This document shows positions 5,847 through 10,947 of a stretch of 10,947 bases of DNA, in pieces; position 1 is the stretch's first letter; each line of letters begins with the position of its first letter. Below the pieces are notes generated by a model. It was not told the DNA's origin, did not search any database, and saw only the letters and a program-made list of their open reading frames with translations. The stretch is from the NCBI GenBank assembly GCA_964461335.1, contig CAYWTY010000059.1, positions 1-10,947 of the forward strand, in the 5' to 3' direction. Source of the DNA: JAKJBL01 sp964461335. GTDB lineage: Bacteria > Bacillota > Clostridia > Christensenellales > CAG-138. The translations under genes were made by a program, and so were the position numbers.

Positions 5847-6554
5847 TTATGTTTGTGGTATGGACTTATAACGTTTCATGTTGTTTTCAATATATTGAAA
5901 CAGTTTTTCCATTCCAAAGCCCAGTAAGAAATAAATAATAAAAATTACAAAATATGCTTCAGTATAATTGTATCCTGCGGATGCCGCTATGCGCAGCTTG
6001 CCCGTAATATCCTGAATGGTCATCATATAGACTAAAGAGGTGCTCTTAAAGAGGTTCAAAAATTCATTGCAGATGTTTGGGATGGCTGATACGAGAGCCT
6101 GAGGTATTATTATATGGCAATTTGCCTGGAAAGCATTAAGGCCTACTGAGCGCGCTGCTTCTGATTGGTCTTTCCCAACTGCAGATAGGGAAGAACGGAA
6201 CACCTCAGTTAAAGTTGCAGTAACATTCAAAGAGAATACAAAAAATGCGTAGATATAGGGGTTAATGGAAAACGCATCAAAATTCCAATTGTATGTTTGA
6301 ACCATGTAGTTAAGGAGGCTTGGAAAGCCGGCATAAACGATAAATATTTGCACAACAAGCGGTGTACCACGCAGGAAGGAGACTATAACCGATATAACCT
6401 CTGAAAGCACAGGCACCCGTTTAAAACGCGATATAGCACAGAGGAAACCCAGCGGCAAAGCGATGAGCAGTGATAAAAAGGTGACATATAGCGAAACCGG
6501 CACACCTTTTATGGCCTCAATAATCCCAATTCGAAAGATGAATTCCCAGTTCAT
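5847..6554 (-). CDS. Polar amino acid-type ABC importer, permease subunit 2
   Basis: A 235-residue inner-membrane permease of the His/Glu/Gln/Arg/opine family. It shows about five hydrophobic segments (near 18-40, 50-75, 100-118, 150-180 and 198-216), the hallmark FLRGTPLVVQIF (60-71), and the cytoplasmic EAA loop EAARSVGLNAFQANCHIIIP (132-151) that docks the ATPase. It starts inside the end of permease subunit 1 by an ATGA overlap (6551-6554), so the two are translationally coupled. It probably forms a heterodimer with subunit 1. Confidence 0.93.
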   Translation of the reverse strand: MNWEFIFRIGIIEAIKGVPVSLYVTFLSLLIALPLGFLCAISRFKRVPVLSEVISVIVSFLRGTPLVVQIFIVYAGFPSLLNYMVQTYNWNFDAFSINPYIYAFFVFSLNVTATLTEVFRSSLSAVGKDQSEAARSVGLNAFQANCHIIIPQALVSAIPNICNEFLNLFKSTSLVYMMTIQDITGKLRIAASAGYNYTEAYFVIFIIYFLLGFGMEKLFQYIENNMKRYKSIPQT

Positions 6555-7276
6555 GCTGCATTTTCCCTTCCTGTGCCGCTTTGCACGATAGGCTTTCGTG
6601 GTCTATCTTTTTTGTGCATCTTCTCAAGGCTGCCGGTAATAGCGGCTATAAGCAGCGATACTACCCAGTAAATGAGAGCTGCCGCAATATAGATTTCAAG
6701 ATTATGCGCCCCGTATTCGCGTGCGTTGATTAGCTTCGCAGTTCCCATTACATCATAAATGCCAATGGTAAACCCGAGAGCAGTCTCAAGTACCATGCCT
6801 ACAAGAAGGTTCCCAAGGTTGGGGAGAGCTATATAGGCAGCCTGAGGCGCAACTATTTTCATCAGGGCTTGTGGAGCGGAAAGACCGACACTAAGCGCCG
6901 CCTCCATCTGTCCCTTGTCAATTGCTTCATAAGCTGAACGCATAATTTCCGACAACCTGCAGGAAGCGAAAATAATAAGCGTCAATTCAAGAAAATAAAC
7001 CTTGTTGATTGCATTCAACTGCGGGAACATCTTCCCAAGCCCGTAATAAAGCAGGAACAGCATTACTAGAAAAGGCATGCTCCGAATTACATCCGTTATC
7101 ATATGTGCAACTCTGCGCAGATAACGATGCTTGCTTAGCTTGCACAAAGCCAGCAGAAAGCCAAATACAGAGCCAATGATTAGAGTGGAGATAACACAAA
7201 TAAGCGTAACTTTAAAAAAGGGTGGGATAAGCTTTGGTATACTATTTAGCAGGTAGTTCCAATCAAACCATTGCAT
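6551..7276 (-). CDS. Polar amino acid-type ABC importer, permease subunit 1
   Basis: A 241-residue membrane permease and the partner of subunit 2. Hydrophobic segments lie near 18-45, 60-80, 94-110, 145-175 and 192-213. The segment IRSMPFLVMLFLLYYG (64-79) takes the place of the usual RGTPLLVQ motif, and the EAA loop is EAALSVGLSAPQALMKIVAP (125-144). A basic tail follows the last helix (KKDRPRK, 222-228). The ATG at 7276 has AAGGAGGA a few bases upstream. Two different permeases in one operon is the layout of HisQM, ArtQM and opine (OccQM/NocQM) importers. Confidence 0.93.
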   Translation of the reverse strand: MQWFDWNYLLNSIPKLIPPFFKVTLICVISTLIIGSVFGFLLALCKLSKHRYLRRVAHMITDVIRSMPFLVMLFLLYYGLGKMFPQLNAINKVYFLELTLIIFASCRLSEIMRSAYEAIDKGQMEAALSVGLSAPQALMKIVAPQAAYIALPNLGNLLVGMVLETALGFTIGIYDVMGTAKLINAREYGAHNLEIYIAAALIYWVVSLLIAAITGSLEKMHKKDRPRKPIVQSGTGRENAA

Positions 7277-7307
7277 GCTTTTCCTCCTTAGGATACTGTT
7301 TACATTT

Positions 7308-7345
7308 GAGGCAATCGGGTGCAGCGAGCAGCACCCGATTGCCTC
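7308..7345 (-). repeat. Perfect 15-bp intercistronic hairpin after the binding-protein gene
   Basis: The arms 7308-7322 and 7331-7345 (GAGGCAATCGGGTGC and its exact complement) are perfect over 15 bp with an 8-nt loop. It begins 17 nt after the binding-protein stop and is not followed by a T-run in the direction of transcription. Stable hairpins at this junction in other ABC operons protect the upstream message or reduce read-through, so more binding protein than permease is made. The same role is inferred here. Confidence 0.65.
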
Positions 7346-7362
7346 GGAAGTTAAACCGACGA

Positions 7363-8253
7363 TTAGTCAAAGTATTCGTAGATATCGTAGCCAAACCATT
7401 CTACAGCTATTTTTGAAAGGGTGCCGTCATCTTTAAGTTTTGCCATGACGCCGTCAATAGCTGCAACGAGCTCAGTTTGATCCTTGGTGTACAGTACCCA
7501 AGTTTTTACGGCATAGAAGGGGACAAAGTAAAGTTTGTCGTCTGCATCTACTGTGGGCTTAAGCTCATCAAACTCGGAAGCGAACATGGCAGCGCCATCG
7601 TAGCGGCCTTCCTTTACCCACTTCATCTGCTCTCCTGATGCGGTGACCTCACCTGCCGTAAACTTAAGGGGGTGATCCGGATTATCCGCATTATACTGCA
7701 TGAACACATCATACATTGCTCCAGATGTTTCCTGTGGGGTAAGCTTTAGGCCTTCCTCTGCAAAGTCATCTAAACTATCGACTTTATCAAAGAACTTTTT
7801 GTTTACTGCAAGGCCTTCAACGCCGCCACCAATAGGATACTTCGGGAAGAGATACTTTTCGTTACGCTTCTCGTTGTACCAGAAGTTGCCAACTGCTGCA
7901 GCATATTTGCCGGAATCCAGCCCAAGAAGCAGGGCGTCTTGATCTACAGCCTCATATACAAATTCGTATTGGGGCAAGAGCTCGTCCACAAGTGTCATAA
8001 CAGCATAGTTTTGCCCGCCAACTGTGCCATCCTCTTTTACAAAAGATGCAGGGGGCTGTGCGCTGTTTATGCCCATGAGAACAGTTGTTGGAGCTTCCTC
8101 TGCTGGCTTGCTTTCTGCAGGAGGCGCAACAGGAGCAGCGGGTTCAGGCTGGCTCGGGGAAGCGGGGGGTGGCGCTACTGGTGGCGCTGCGCTGCATGCT
8201 GCTAATGAAAACAGAACTGCGGCTGAAAGAAGTATGCACAATAGTTTTTTCAT
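7363..8253 (-). CDS. Amino acid-type ABC importer, lipoprotein solute-binding protein
   Basis: A 296-residue substrate-binding lipoprotein (SBP_bac_3 family) exported and anchored to the outer face of the membrane. The signal peptide ends in lipobox LAAC with Cys20. Residues 21-55 are a Pro/Ala-rich flexible tether. The binding domain follows: the two-lobed fold is recognisable from GLDSGKYAAAVGNF (111-124), EKRNEKYLFP (128-137), QETSGAMYDVF (174-184), WVKEGRYDGAAMF (212-224) and the C-terminal KLKDDGTLSKIAVEWFG (272-288). Arg130 and Thr176/Ser177 sit where this family binds the ligand carboxylate. By my ungapped reading against HisJ, the Asp that holds the alpha-amino group is replaced by Phe224, so the ligand may not be a plain amino acid. 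The ATG at 8253 follows AAGGAGA with a 7-nt gap. It is the first gene of the transporter operon. Confidence 0.9.
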   Translation of the reverse strand: MKKLLCILLSAAVLFSLAACSAAPPVAPPPASPSQPEPAAPVAPPAESKPAEEAPTTVLMGINSAQPPASFVKEDGTVGGQNYAVMTLVDELLPQYEFVYEAVDQDALLLGLDSGKYAAAVGNFWYNEKRNEKYLFPKYPIGGGVEGLAVNKKFFDKVDSLDDFAEEGLKLTPQETSGAMYDVFMQYNADNPDHPLKFTAGEVTASGEQMKWVKEGRYDGAAMFASEFDELKPTVDADDKLYFVPFYAVKTWVLYTKDQTELVAAIDGVMAKLKDDGTLSKIAVEWFGYDIYEYFD

Positions 8254-8422
8254 AAAATTTCTCCTTATTATTTATTAAGATTTACGCTCGCTACGTTTAT
8301 CTGAGGAAACTGACATTTTAAATGAAAGACCTTAGAACCAGGGCAATTGGTATCGCAGCTTTGTATGTTTCTATTCGTTTACAGCATTTCCAACCCTTAA
8401 AGTACCATACAGTTGTGCCAAA

Positions 8423-8451
8423 TTTATAAAGAAAATGAAAACGCTTTGGTG
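8423..8451 (-). promoter_or_regulatory. Candidate operon promoter B overlapped by a cre-like site
   Basis: On the minus strand TATAAA (complement of 8423-8428) could be a -10 box, with a weak -35 (CACCAA, 8446-8451) 17 bp upstream. TGAAAACGCTTTGG at 8436-8449 matches 12 of 14 positions of the CcpA cre consensus TGWAANCGNTNWCA, failing only at the last two bases. It falls between the -10 and -35 boxes, where CcpA would repress. The promoter is weak on sequence; the cre match is the stronger part. Confidence 0.4.
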
Positions 8452-8502
8452 ATTAAATATGTCTATCAGTATGTTGCGTAGGTGAATGGTGCTAAGTTGT
8501 GC

Positions 8503-8510
8503 ATGTACAT
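8503..8510. promoter_or_regulatory. Short palindrome ATGTACAT, candidate operator
   Basis: A perfect 8-bp palindrome lies between the two candidate promoters of the transporter operon, with partly symmetric flanks (TTG on the left, ATTG on the right). GntR/FCD regulators bind short palindromes of this size. Eight bases alone are not significant, so this is only a candidate. Confidence 0.2.
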
Positions 8511-8575
8511 ATTGAACCGGGGTTTATTGAGGCTTTTGTTGAAATAAGCATGTTATACTCTTAAAAGTTAAACAT

Positions 8576-8604
8576 ACACTATTTCATCATTGCCTCAAAG
8601 TCAA
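8576..8604 (-). promoter_or_regulatory. Candidate operon promoter A
   Basis: On the minus strand TTGACT (complement of 8599-8604) is a near-consensus -35 box, followed after exactly 17 bp by TAGTGT (8576-8581), a poor -10. Transcription would start near 8569 and give a leader of about 315 nt before the binding-protein gene. Confidence 0.35.
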
Positions 8605-8682
8605 CGCAATTTGCAAAGTGCATTTCAGAAAGTCCACTAAAGTAAAAAGCTGCAATTTAATGCATCTAAAAAAAGCTGCCTC

Positions 8683-8705
8683 TAAAAAACTGTCTTTCTG
8701 CAGTT
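8683..8705 (-). terminator. Weak terminator-like hairpin downstream of the GntR gene
   Basis: On the minus strand AACTG and CAGTT (8701-8705 and 8688-8692) form a 5-bp stem with an 8-nt loop, followed by a T-rich run (complement of 8684-8689). It lies about 65 nt after the gntR stop. The stem is short, so termination may be partial. Confidence 0.35.
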
Positions 8706-8770
8706 ATTCAATGGAAGGCCTTTTTACAATTGCAATGTATAAATTAAAGGGGAAGGTGATTTATTTATTG

Positions 8771-9463
8771 CTATATGCTAGTGGGGTGTTCGCTTTTATA
8801 AAACTCCAACAACCGCCTGCTGGCTCTGGCTAAGTGCATTTCTACGGCACTATAAAGCCTTTCTCCGTTTCTTGCAAGAGCTGCCTTAATAATTACCATA
8901 TGCTCACGGTTATTAGTAGACGGCTTGCTCATGGAATAGGTTGTAAAGGATTGTATTCGGACGGAATAATCGTTTATAACCTGAAATAGCGAGTTTATTA
9001 CAGGCGTTTCTAAGTATCTCCAAAGCATGGAATGCAGCCGATTATCGAATTCGATACGGTCTATTTGAGTTTTTGGGTTGGCTTCAAGTTCTTTTAGGCG
9101 TGCTTTCATATCAAGCAGCTCACTCTTGGGGATATGATTTACTGAAGCTTTCGCCATATGGGGCTCTAACTGCATCCTTAGAAAATAGATCGTGTTAATA
9201 TCCTGTACAGATGGAGGCCTTACGACTGCTTGTTTCCCTGGTTCAGCTTCAATTAAATAATCTTGTTTCAAAAGCTCCAGAGCCTGCTTAATAGGTGTGC
9301 GGCTTACGTTATTCTGCTGAGCAAGCTGCACAGTATTAAGTTTTTCGCCAACTTCAAGCCGCCCAAAGAGGATATCCTGCTTTATGGCATTGTATATTTG
9401 GTGTGTTAGACTATTACCTTCTTGGTCTTTAATAACCGAGAAGGAGAAATCGTCAGAATCCAT
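8771..9463 (-). CDS. GntR-family transcription regulator, FCD subfamily
   Basis: A 230-residue DNA-binding regulator. The N-terminal winged helix-turn-helix covers about residues 17-83, with the recognition region LAQQNNVSRTPIKQALELL (47-65). A helical FCD ligand-binding domain covers ~90-220. Asp140, His144, His188 and His210 have the spacing of the Asp/His/His/His metal site of FCD regulators (D-x3-H, then EH..I..A, then MH..A). FCD proteins usually sense an organic acid, sugar acid or amino-acid-like ligand and are usually repressors released by it. The ATG at 9463 is preceded by GGAGGG with a 9-nt gap. The gene lies directly upstream of, and reads in the same direction as, the importer operon, so it is the likely local regulator of that operon and perhaps of itself. 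Confidence 0.92.
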   Translation of the reverse strand: MDSDDFSFSVIKDQEGNSLTHQIYNAIKQDILFGRLEVGEKLNTVQLAQQNNVSRTPIKQALELLKQDYLIEAEPGKQAVVRPPSVQDINTIYFLRMQLEPHMAKASVNHIPKSELLDMKARLKELEANPKTQIDRIEFDNRLHSMLWRYLETPVINSLFQVINDYSVRIQSFTTYSMSKPSTNNREHMVIIKAALARNGERLYSAVEMHLARASRRLLEFYKSEHPTSI

Positions 9464-9518
9464 TCAAATAAGCCCTCCATGTGCTTTAAGGCTATACTAA
9501 CAATTATCCCTCGGGATT

Positions 9519-9527
9519 ATTATATCA
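9519..9527 (-). promoter_or_regulatory. Extended -10 promoter element of the GntR gene
   Basis: On the minus strand TGATATAAT is a perfect TATAAT with an extended TGn (complement of 9519-9527). The -35 region 17 bp away (ACACAA) is poor, which fits an extended -10 promoter. Transcription would start near 9512, about 50 nt before the start codon. Confidence 0.55.
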
Positions 9528-9550
9528 AAAATGTGATAGTTTTGTGTGGT

Positions 9551-9564
9551 TTGTTTGTAAACAA
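9551..9564. promoter_or_regulatory. Inverted repeat TTGTTT-GT-AAACAA upstream of the GntR promoter
   Basis: A 6-bp inverted repeat with a 2-bp centre, flanked by GG and CC that almost extend the symmetry. Its centre lies about 45 bp upstream of the predicted gntR start point. It is a candidate operator for autoregulation or for another regulator. Confidence 0.35.
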
Positions 9565-9629
9565 CCTTAAATGCTGCAGCTTATATGCAAATAGTTTCAA
9601 CCTAATTCAAGTTATAGCAGGATGTAAGG

Positions 9630-9666
9630 AAAAAAACCAGCGTCATTAAATTATGAGCTGGGTTTT
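9630..9666. terminator. Bidirectional terminator, strong for the ribokinase transcript
   Basis: CCAGC (9637-9641) pairs with GCTGG (9657-9661) and TCAT (9643-9646) with ATGA (9653-9656) around a 6-nt loop, with one unpaired G. On the minus strand a run of seven T follows (complement of 9630-9636), a strong intrinsic terminator for the ribokinase gene, 110 nt past its stop. On the + strand GTTTT follows. It separates the kinase transcript from gntR. Confidence 0.7.
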
Positions 9667-9770
9667 GATACATTTATGGTAGATTAAAGATGGGAAAAGC
9701 CTCAATATTGATGCTGCTTAGCCATAGCAACCCATAATTTTAGCTTACGCATAAAGAGCAGCCTATTACA

Positions 9771-10670
9771 TTATTTAAAAAAAGCGTCGAGCTCTGCTCT
9801 CGAACCTAAAGAAGCTTGTGCGCCTTTGCGTGTTATGGCAAACCCTGCTGCTTTGTTAGCAAATTCGATGCTTAGAGAAATGGGAAGACCCTCTGAGATA
9901 CCAACTATAAACCCGCCTATAAAGGCATCCCCAGCTGCTGTGGTATCAACACATTTTACTTTTACCGCAGGGAAACTTGAAACGCCGTTCTTATCTACAA
10001 GCATGCATCCTTCCTCCCCAAGCGTAACAATGACATGCTTTACACCCTTTTTATATAGCTTTTGCGCAAGCTCTTCATATGAACCTTGCTCATTAACAAG
10101 AATCTGAAGTTCGGTTTCATTAGGGACAATATACTCAATTAAGGGGAATATGGATGAATCTATTGTTTGCGCAGGAGCCGGGTTTAATAGCACTTTAACC
10201 CCAAGCGCATTACATATTCTGCACACAGCTTCTACTGTTGCAACCGGTACTTCCATCTGTACTACACAGTACGAGGCGCCTGTAAGAACTGAATGGAATT
10301 TTGAGAGTGTTTTTGGGCTTACGAGAGAATTTGCACCAGGGTAAACAATAATGCTGTTTTGCCCTTCTTCGCTTACGCTAATATAAGCACTGCCAGTACC
10401 CACAGTCGGGCTTTGCTCGATGCTTGCAGTATCCACACCTGCCTCAGAAAGCGATTTTATAAGCGCATCGCCTGCATCATCAGCACCAACACAACCAATC
10501 ATTGAAACAGTTCCGCCCAACCTTGCGATAGCTGTTGCTTGGTTTGCGCCTTTGCCACCGTTAAAATAATCAATACTGCTGCATAAAATAGTCTCACCGG
10601 GTTCCGGTATATGCGGAACTTGCATTACAATATCTCTATTGAGACTCCCGACAACAACAATTTTACCCAT
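9771..10670 (-). CDS. rbsK: Ribokinase-type PfkB family sugar kinase
   Basis: A 299-residue cytoplasmic kinase that most likely converts D-ribose to ribose 5-phosphate with ATP. The order of motifs is that of ribokinase: VGSLNRDIV (7-15) with Asn11 and Asp13, NGGKGANQA (37-45), QME (138-140) for the sugar, NPAPA (163-167), PNETE (183-187), TLGEEG (216-221), and the PfkB signature DTTAAGDAF (242-250) with catalytic Asp248. The C-terminal RKGAQASLGS (281-290) forms the nucleotide and monovalent-cation region in the family. The length is normal. The ATG at 10670 has GGAG with a 7-nt gap. No ribose transporter, RbsD or deoC gene lies beside it, and it has its own promoter and terminator, so its link to the neighbouring importer is uncertain. 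A kinase for another pentose or for a nucleoside cannot be excluded. Confidence 0.88.
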   Translation of the reverse strand: MGKIVVVGSLNRDIVMQVPHIPEPGETILCSSIDYFNGGKGANQATAIARLGGTVSMIGCVGADDAGDALIKSLSEAGVDTASIEQSPTVGTGSAYISVSEEGQNSIIVYPGANSLVSPKTLSKFHSVLTGASYCVVQMEVPVATVEAVCRICNALGVKVLLNPAPAQTIDSSIFPLIEYIVPNETELQILVNEQGSYEELAQKLYKKGVKHVIVTLGEEGCMLVDKNGVSSFPAVKVKCVDTTAAGDAFIGGFIVGISEGLPISLSIEFANKAAGFAITRKGAQASLGSRAELDAFFK

Positions 10671-10826
10671 GCGTAAACTCCAAATTGCAATTAAGCTTCT
10701 TGAATTATTTTGATTTGCTGATTATGGGGGATTATGGAGGCCTATTCATATATGTGCAATGAACTATCGTGCCTATACAAACCTTGTTATGCCTCAGTGG
10801 TTGTCTATATCAACACATGATGTAAT
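10671..10826 (-). other. Leader region of the ribokinase gene
   Basis: No gene is seen. This is the ~160-nt untranslated leader between the predicted start point and the kinase ATG. I find no recognisable riboswitch or terminator in it. GATTATGGGGGATTATGGAGG near 10721-10741 is a local imperfect repeat of GATTATGG. Confidence 0.4.
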
Positions 10827-10865
10827 TGGTGAAATCAATTTACCATAATAACTTTATAAAGTCAA
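10827..10865 (-). promoter_or_regulatory. Ribokinase promoter with overlapping operator-like palindrome
   Basis: On the minus strand TTGACT (complement of 10860-10865) and TAAATT (10837-10842) are separated by exactly 17 bp, and the -10 is preceded by TGG as in extended -10 promoters. A 19-bp imperfect palindrome with TGGT and ACCA ends (10827-10845) covers the -10 box and the predicted start point near 10830, an ideal place for a repressor. Beyond 10865 to the window end nothing else is recognisable. Confidence 0.65.
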
Positions 10866-10947
10866 TATACTATTTTTGTAGAGAAACAGCTATTTGTAGC
10901 GGCGTCAAACATAGGTTACACATCTGTGCAAGGAAAGCTGTCATGGG

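Larger units (their letters stand above)
8254..8770 (-). other. 517-bp regulatory gap upstream of the transporter operon
   Basis: No gene is supported here. On the minus strand it contains two candidate promoters (8576-8604 and 8423-8451), a cre-like sequence (8436-8449), the palindrome ATGTACAT (8503-8510), and a weak hairpin with a T-run downstream of the gntR stop (8683-8705). AAAAAGCTGC occurs twice (8644-8653 and 8670-8679). Depending on the promoter used, the operon leader would be about 160 or 315 nt. I found no recognisable riboswitch. Confidence 0.5.
9464..9636 (-). other. Upstream region of the GntR gene
   Basis: No gene is seen between the gntR start and the ribokinase terminator. 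It holds the gntR promoter and a palindrome, listed separately. A small + strand frame crossing it has no ribosome binding site or recognisable product. Confidence 0.5.

Noticed and set aside
8644..8679. Direct repeat AAAAAGCTGC (8644-8653 and 8670-8679)
   Set aside because: Short, A-rich and not placed at a promoter; likely chance.
8618..8833. 71-codon + strand frame between the operon and gntR, with TGTTATACT (8551-8559) resembling an extended -10 upstream
   Set aside because: The start is GTG without a ribosome binding site and the frame runs into the gntR 3' end antisense; the -10 match alone is not enough.
362..10818. CTATATCAACACAT occurs twice, at 362-375 and 10805-10818
   Set aside because: One shared 14-mer in either orientation is roughly expected by chance in 11 kb, and the flanks do not align.
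1..10947. CRISPR array, tRNA or rRNA
   Set aside because: No regularly spaced repeats of 24-40 bp and no tRNA- or rRNA-like sequence were seen on either strand.

Overview
The window looks like chromosomal DNA from a low-to-mid-GC Gram-positive bacterium of the class Clostridia. I infer this from the strong AGGAGG-type ribosome binding sites, sigma-A-like promoters, TTG and GTG starts, a lipoprotein-type solute-binding protein and a possible CcpA (cre) site. No species is assigned. There are no rRNA, tRNA, CRISPR or phage genes. Position 1-66 holds a nested hairpin that might be the edge of a mobile element, but no transposase is visible.

Layout. 1-475 is non-coding as far as I can tell and holds hairpins plus three copies of a 9-10 bp motif in mixed orientation. 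476-1912 is one transcription unit: a near-consensus promoter, a ~245-nt structured leader that ends in a terminator-like hairpin, a core-only DEAD-box RNA helicase starting at TTG, and a final hairpin. 1934-2388 holds a short unrecognised + strand gene with its own extended -10 promoter and a 20-bp-period direct repeat. 2395-8253 is a minus-strand run, read right to left: lipoprotein solute-binding protein, two polar-amino-acid-type permeases, ATPase, a PPC/DUF296 protein, and an M28/DUF4910-like metallo-aminopeptidase. Upstream of it lies a 517-bp regulatory gap, then a GntR/FCD regulator (8771-9463), then a ribokinase-type sugar kinase (9771-10670) with its own strong promoter and terminator.

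How it may work. The four transporter genes encode a complete heterodimeric-permease importer of the polar amino acid/opine class. The two downstream cytoplasmic proteins are a predicted metallopeptidase with most expected zinc ligands and a PPC-domain protein with conserved histidines. They would plausibly act on the imported compound. The FCD-type GntR protein just upstream is the obvious local regulator. The binding protein keeps a putative carboxylate-binding Arg but seems to lack the Asp that usually holds the alpha-amino group. This raises the possibility that the ligand is an N-substituted or otherwise modified amino acid or short peptide. That importer-plus-hydrolase-plus-PPC cassette is the best candidate here for an incompletely described system. 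The structured leader of the helicase gene is the best candidate for an undescribed RNA element. Hairpins occur at three gene junctions inside the operon, which suggests that output differs from gene to gene after transcription.
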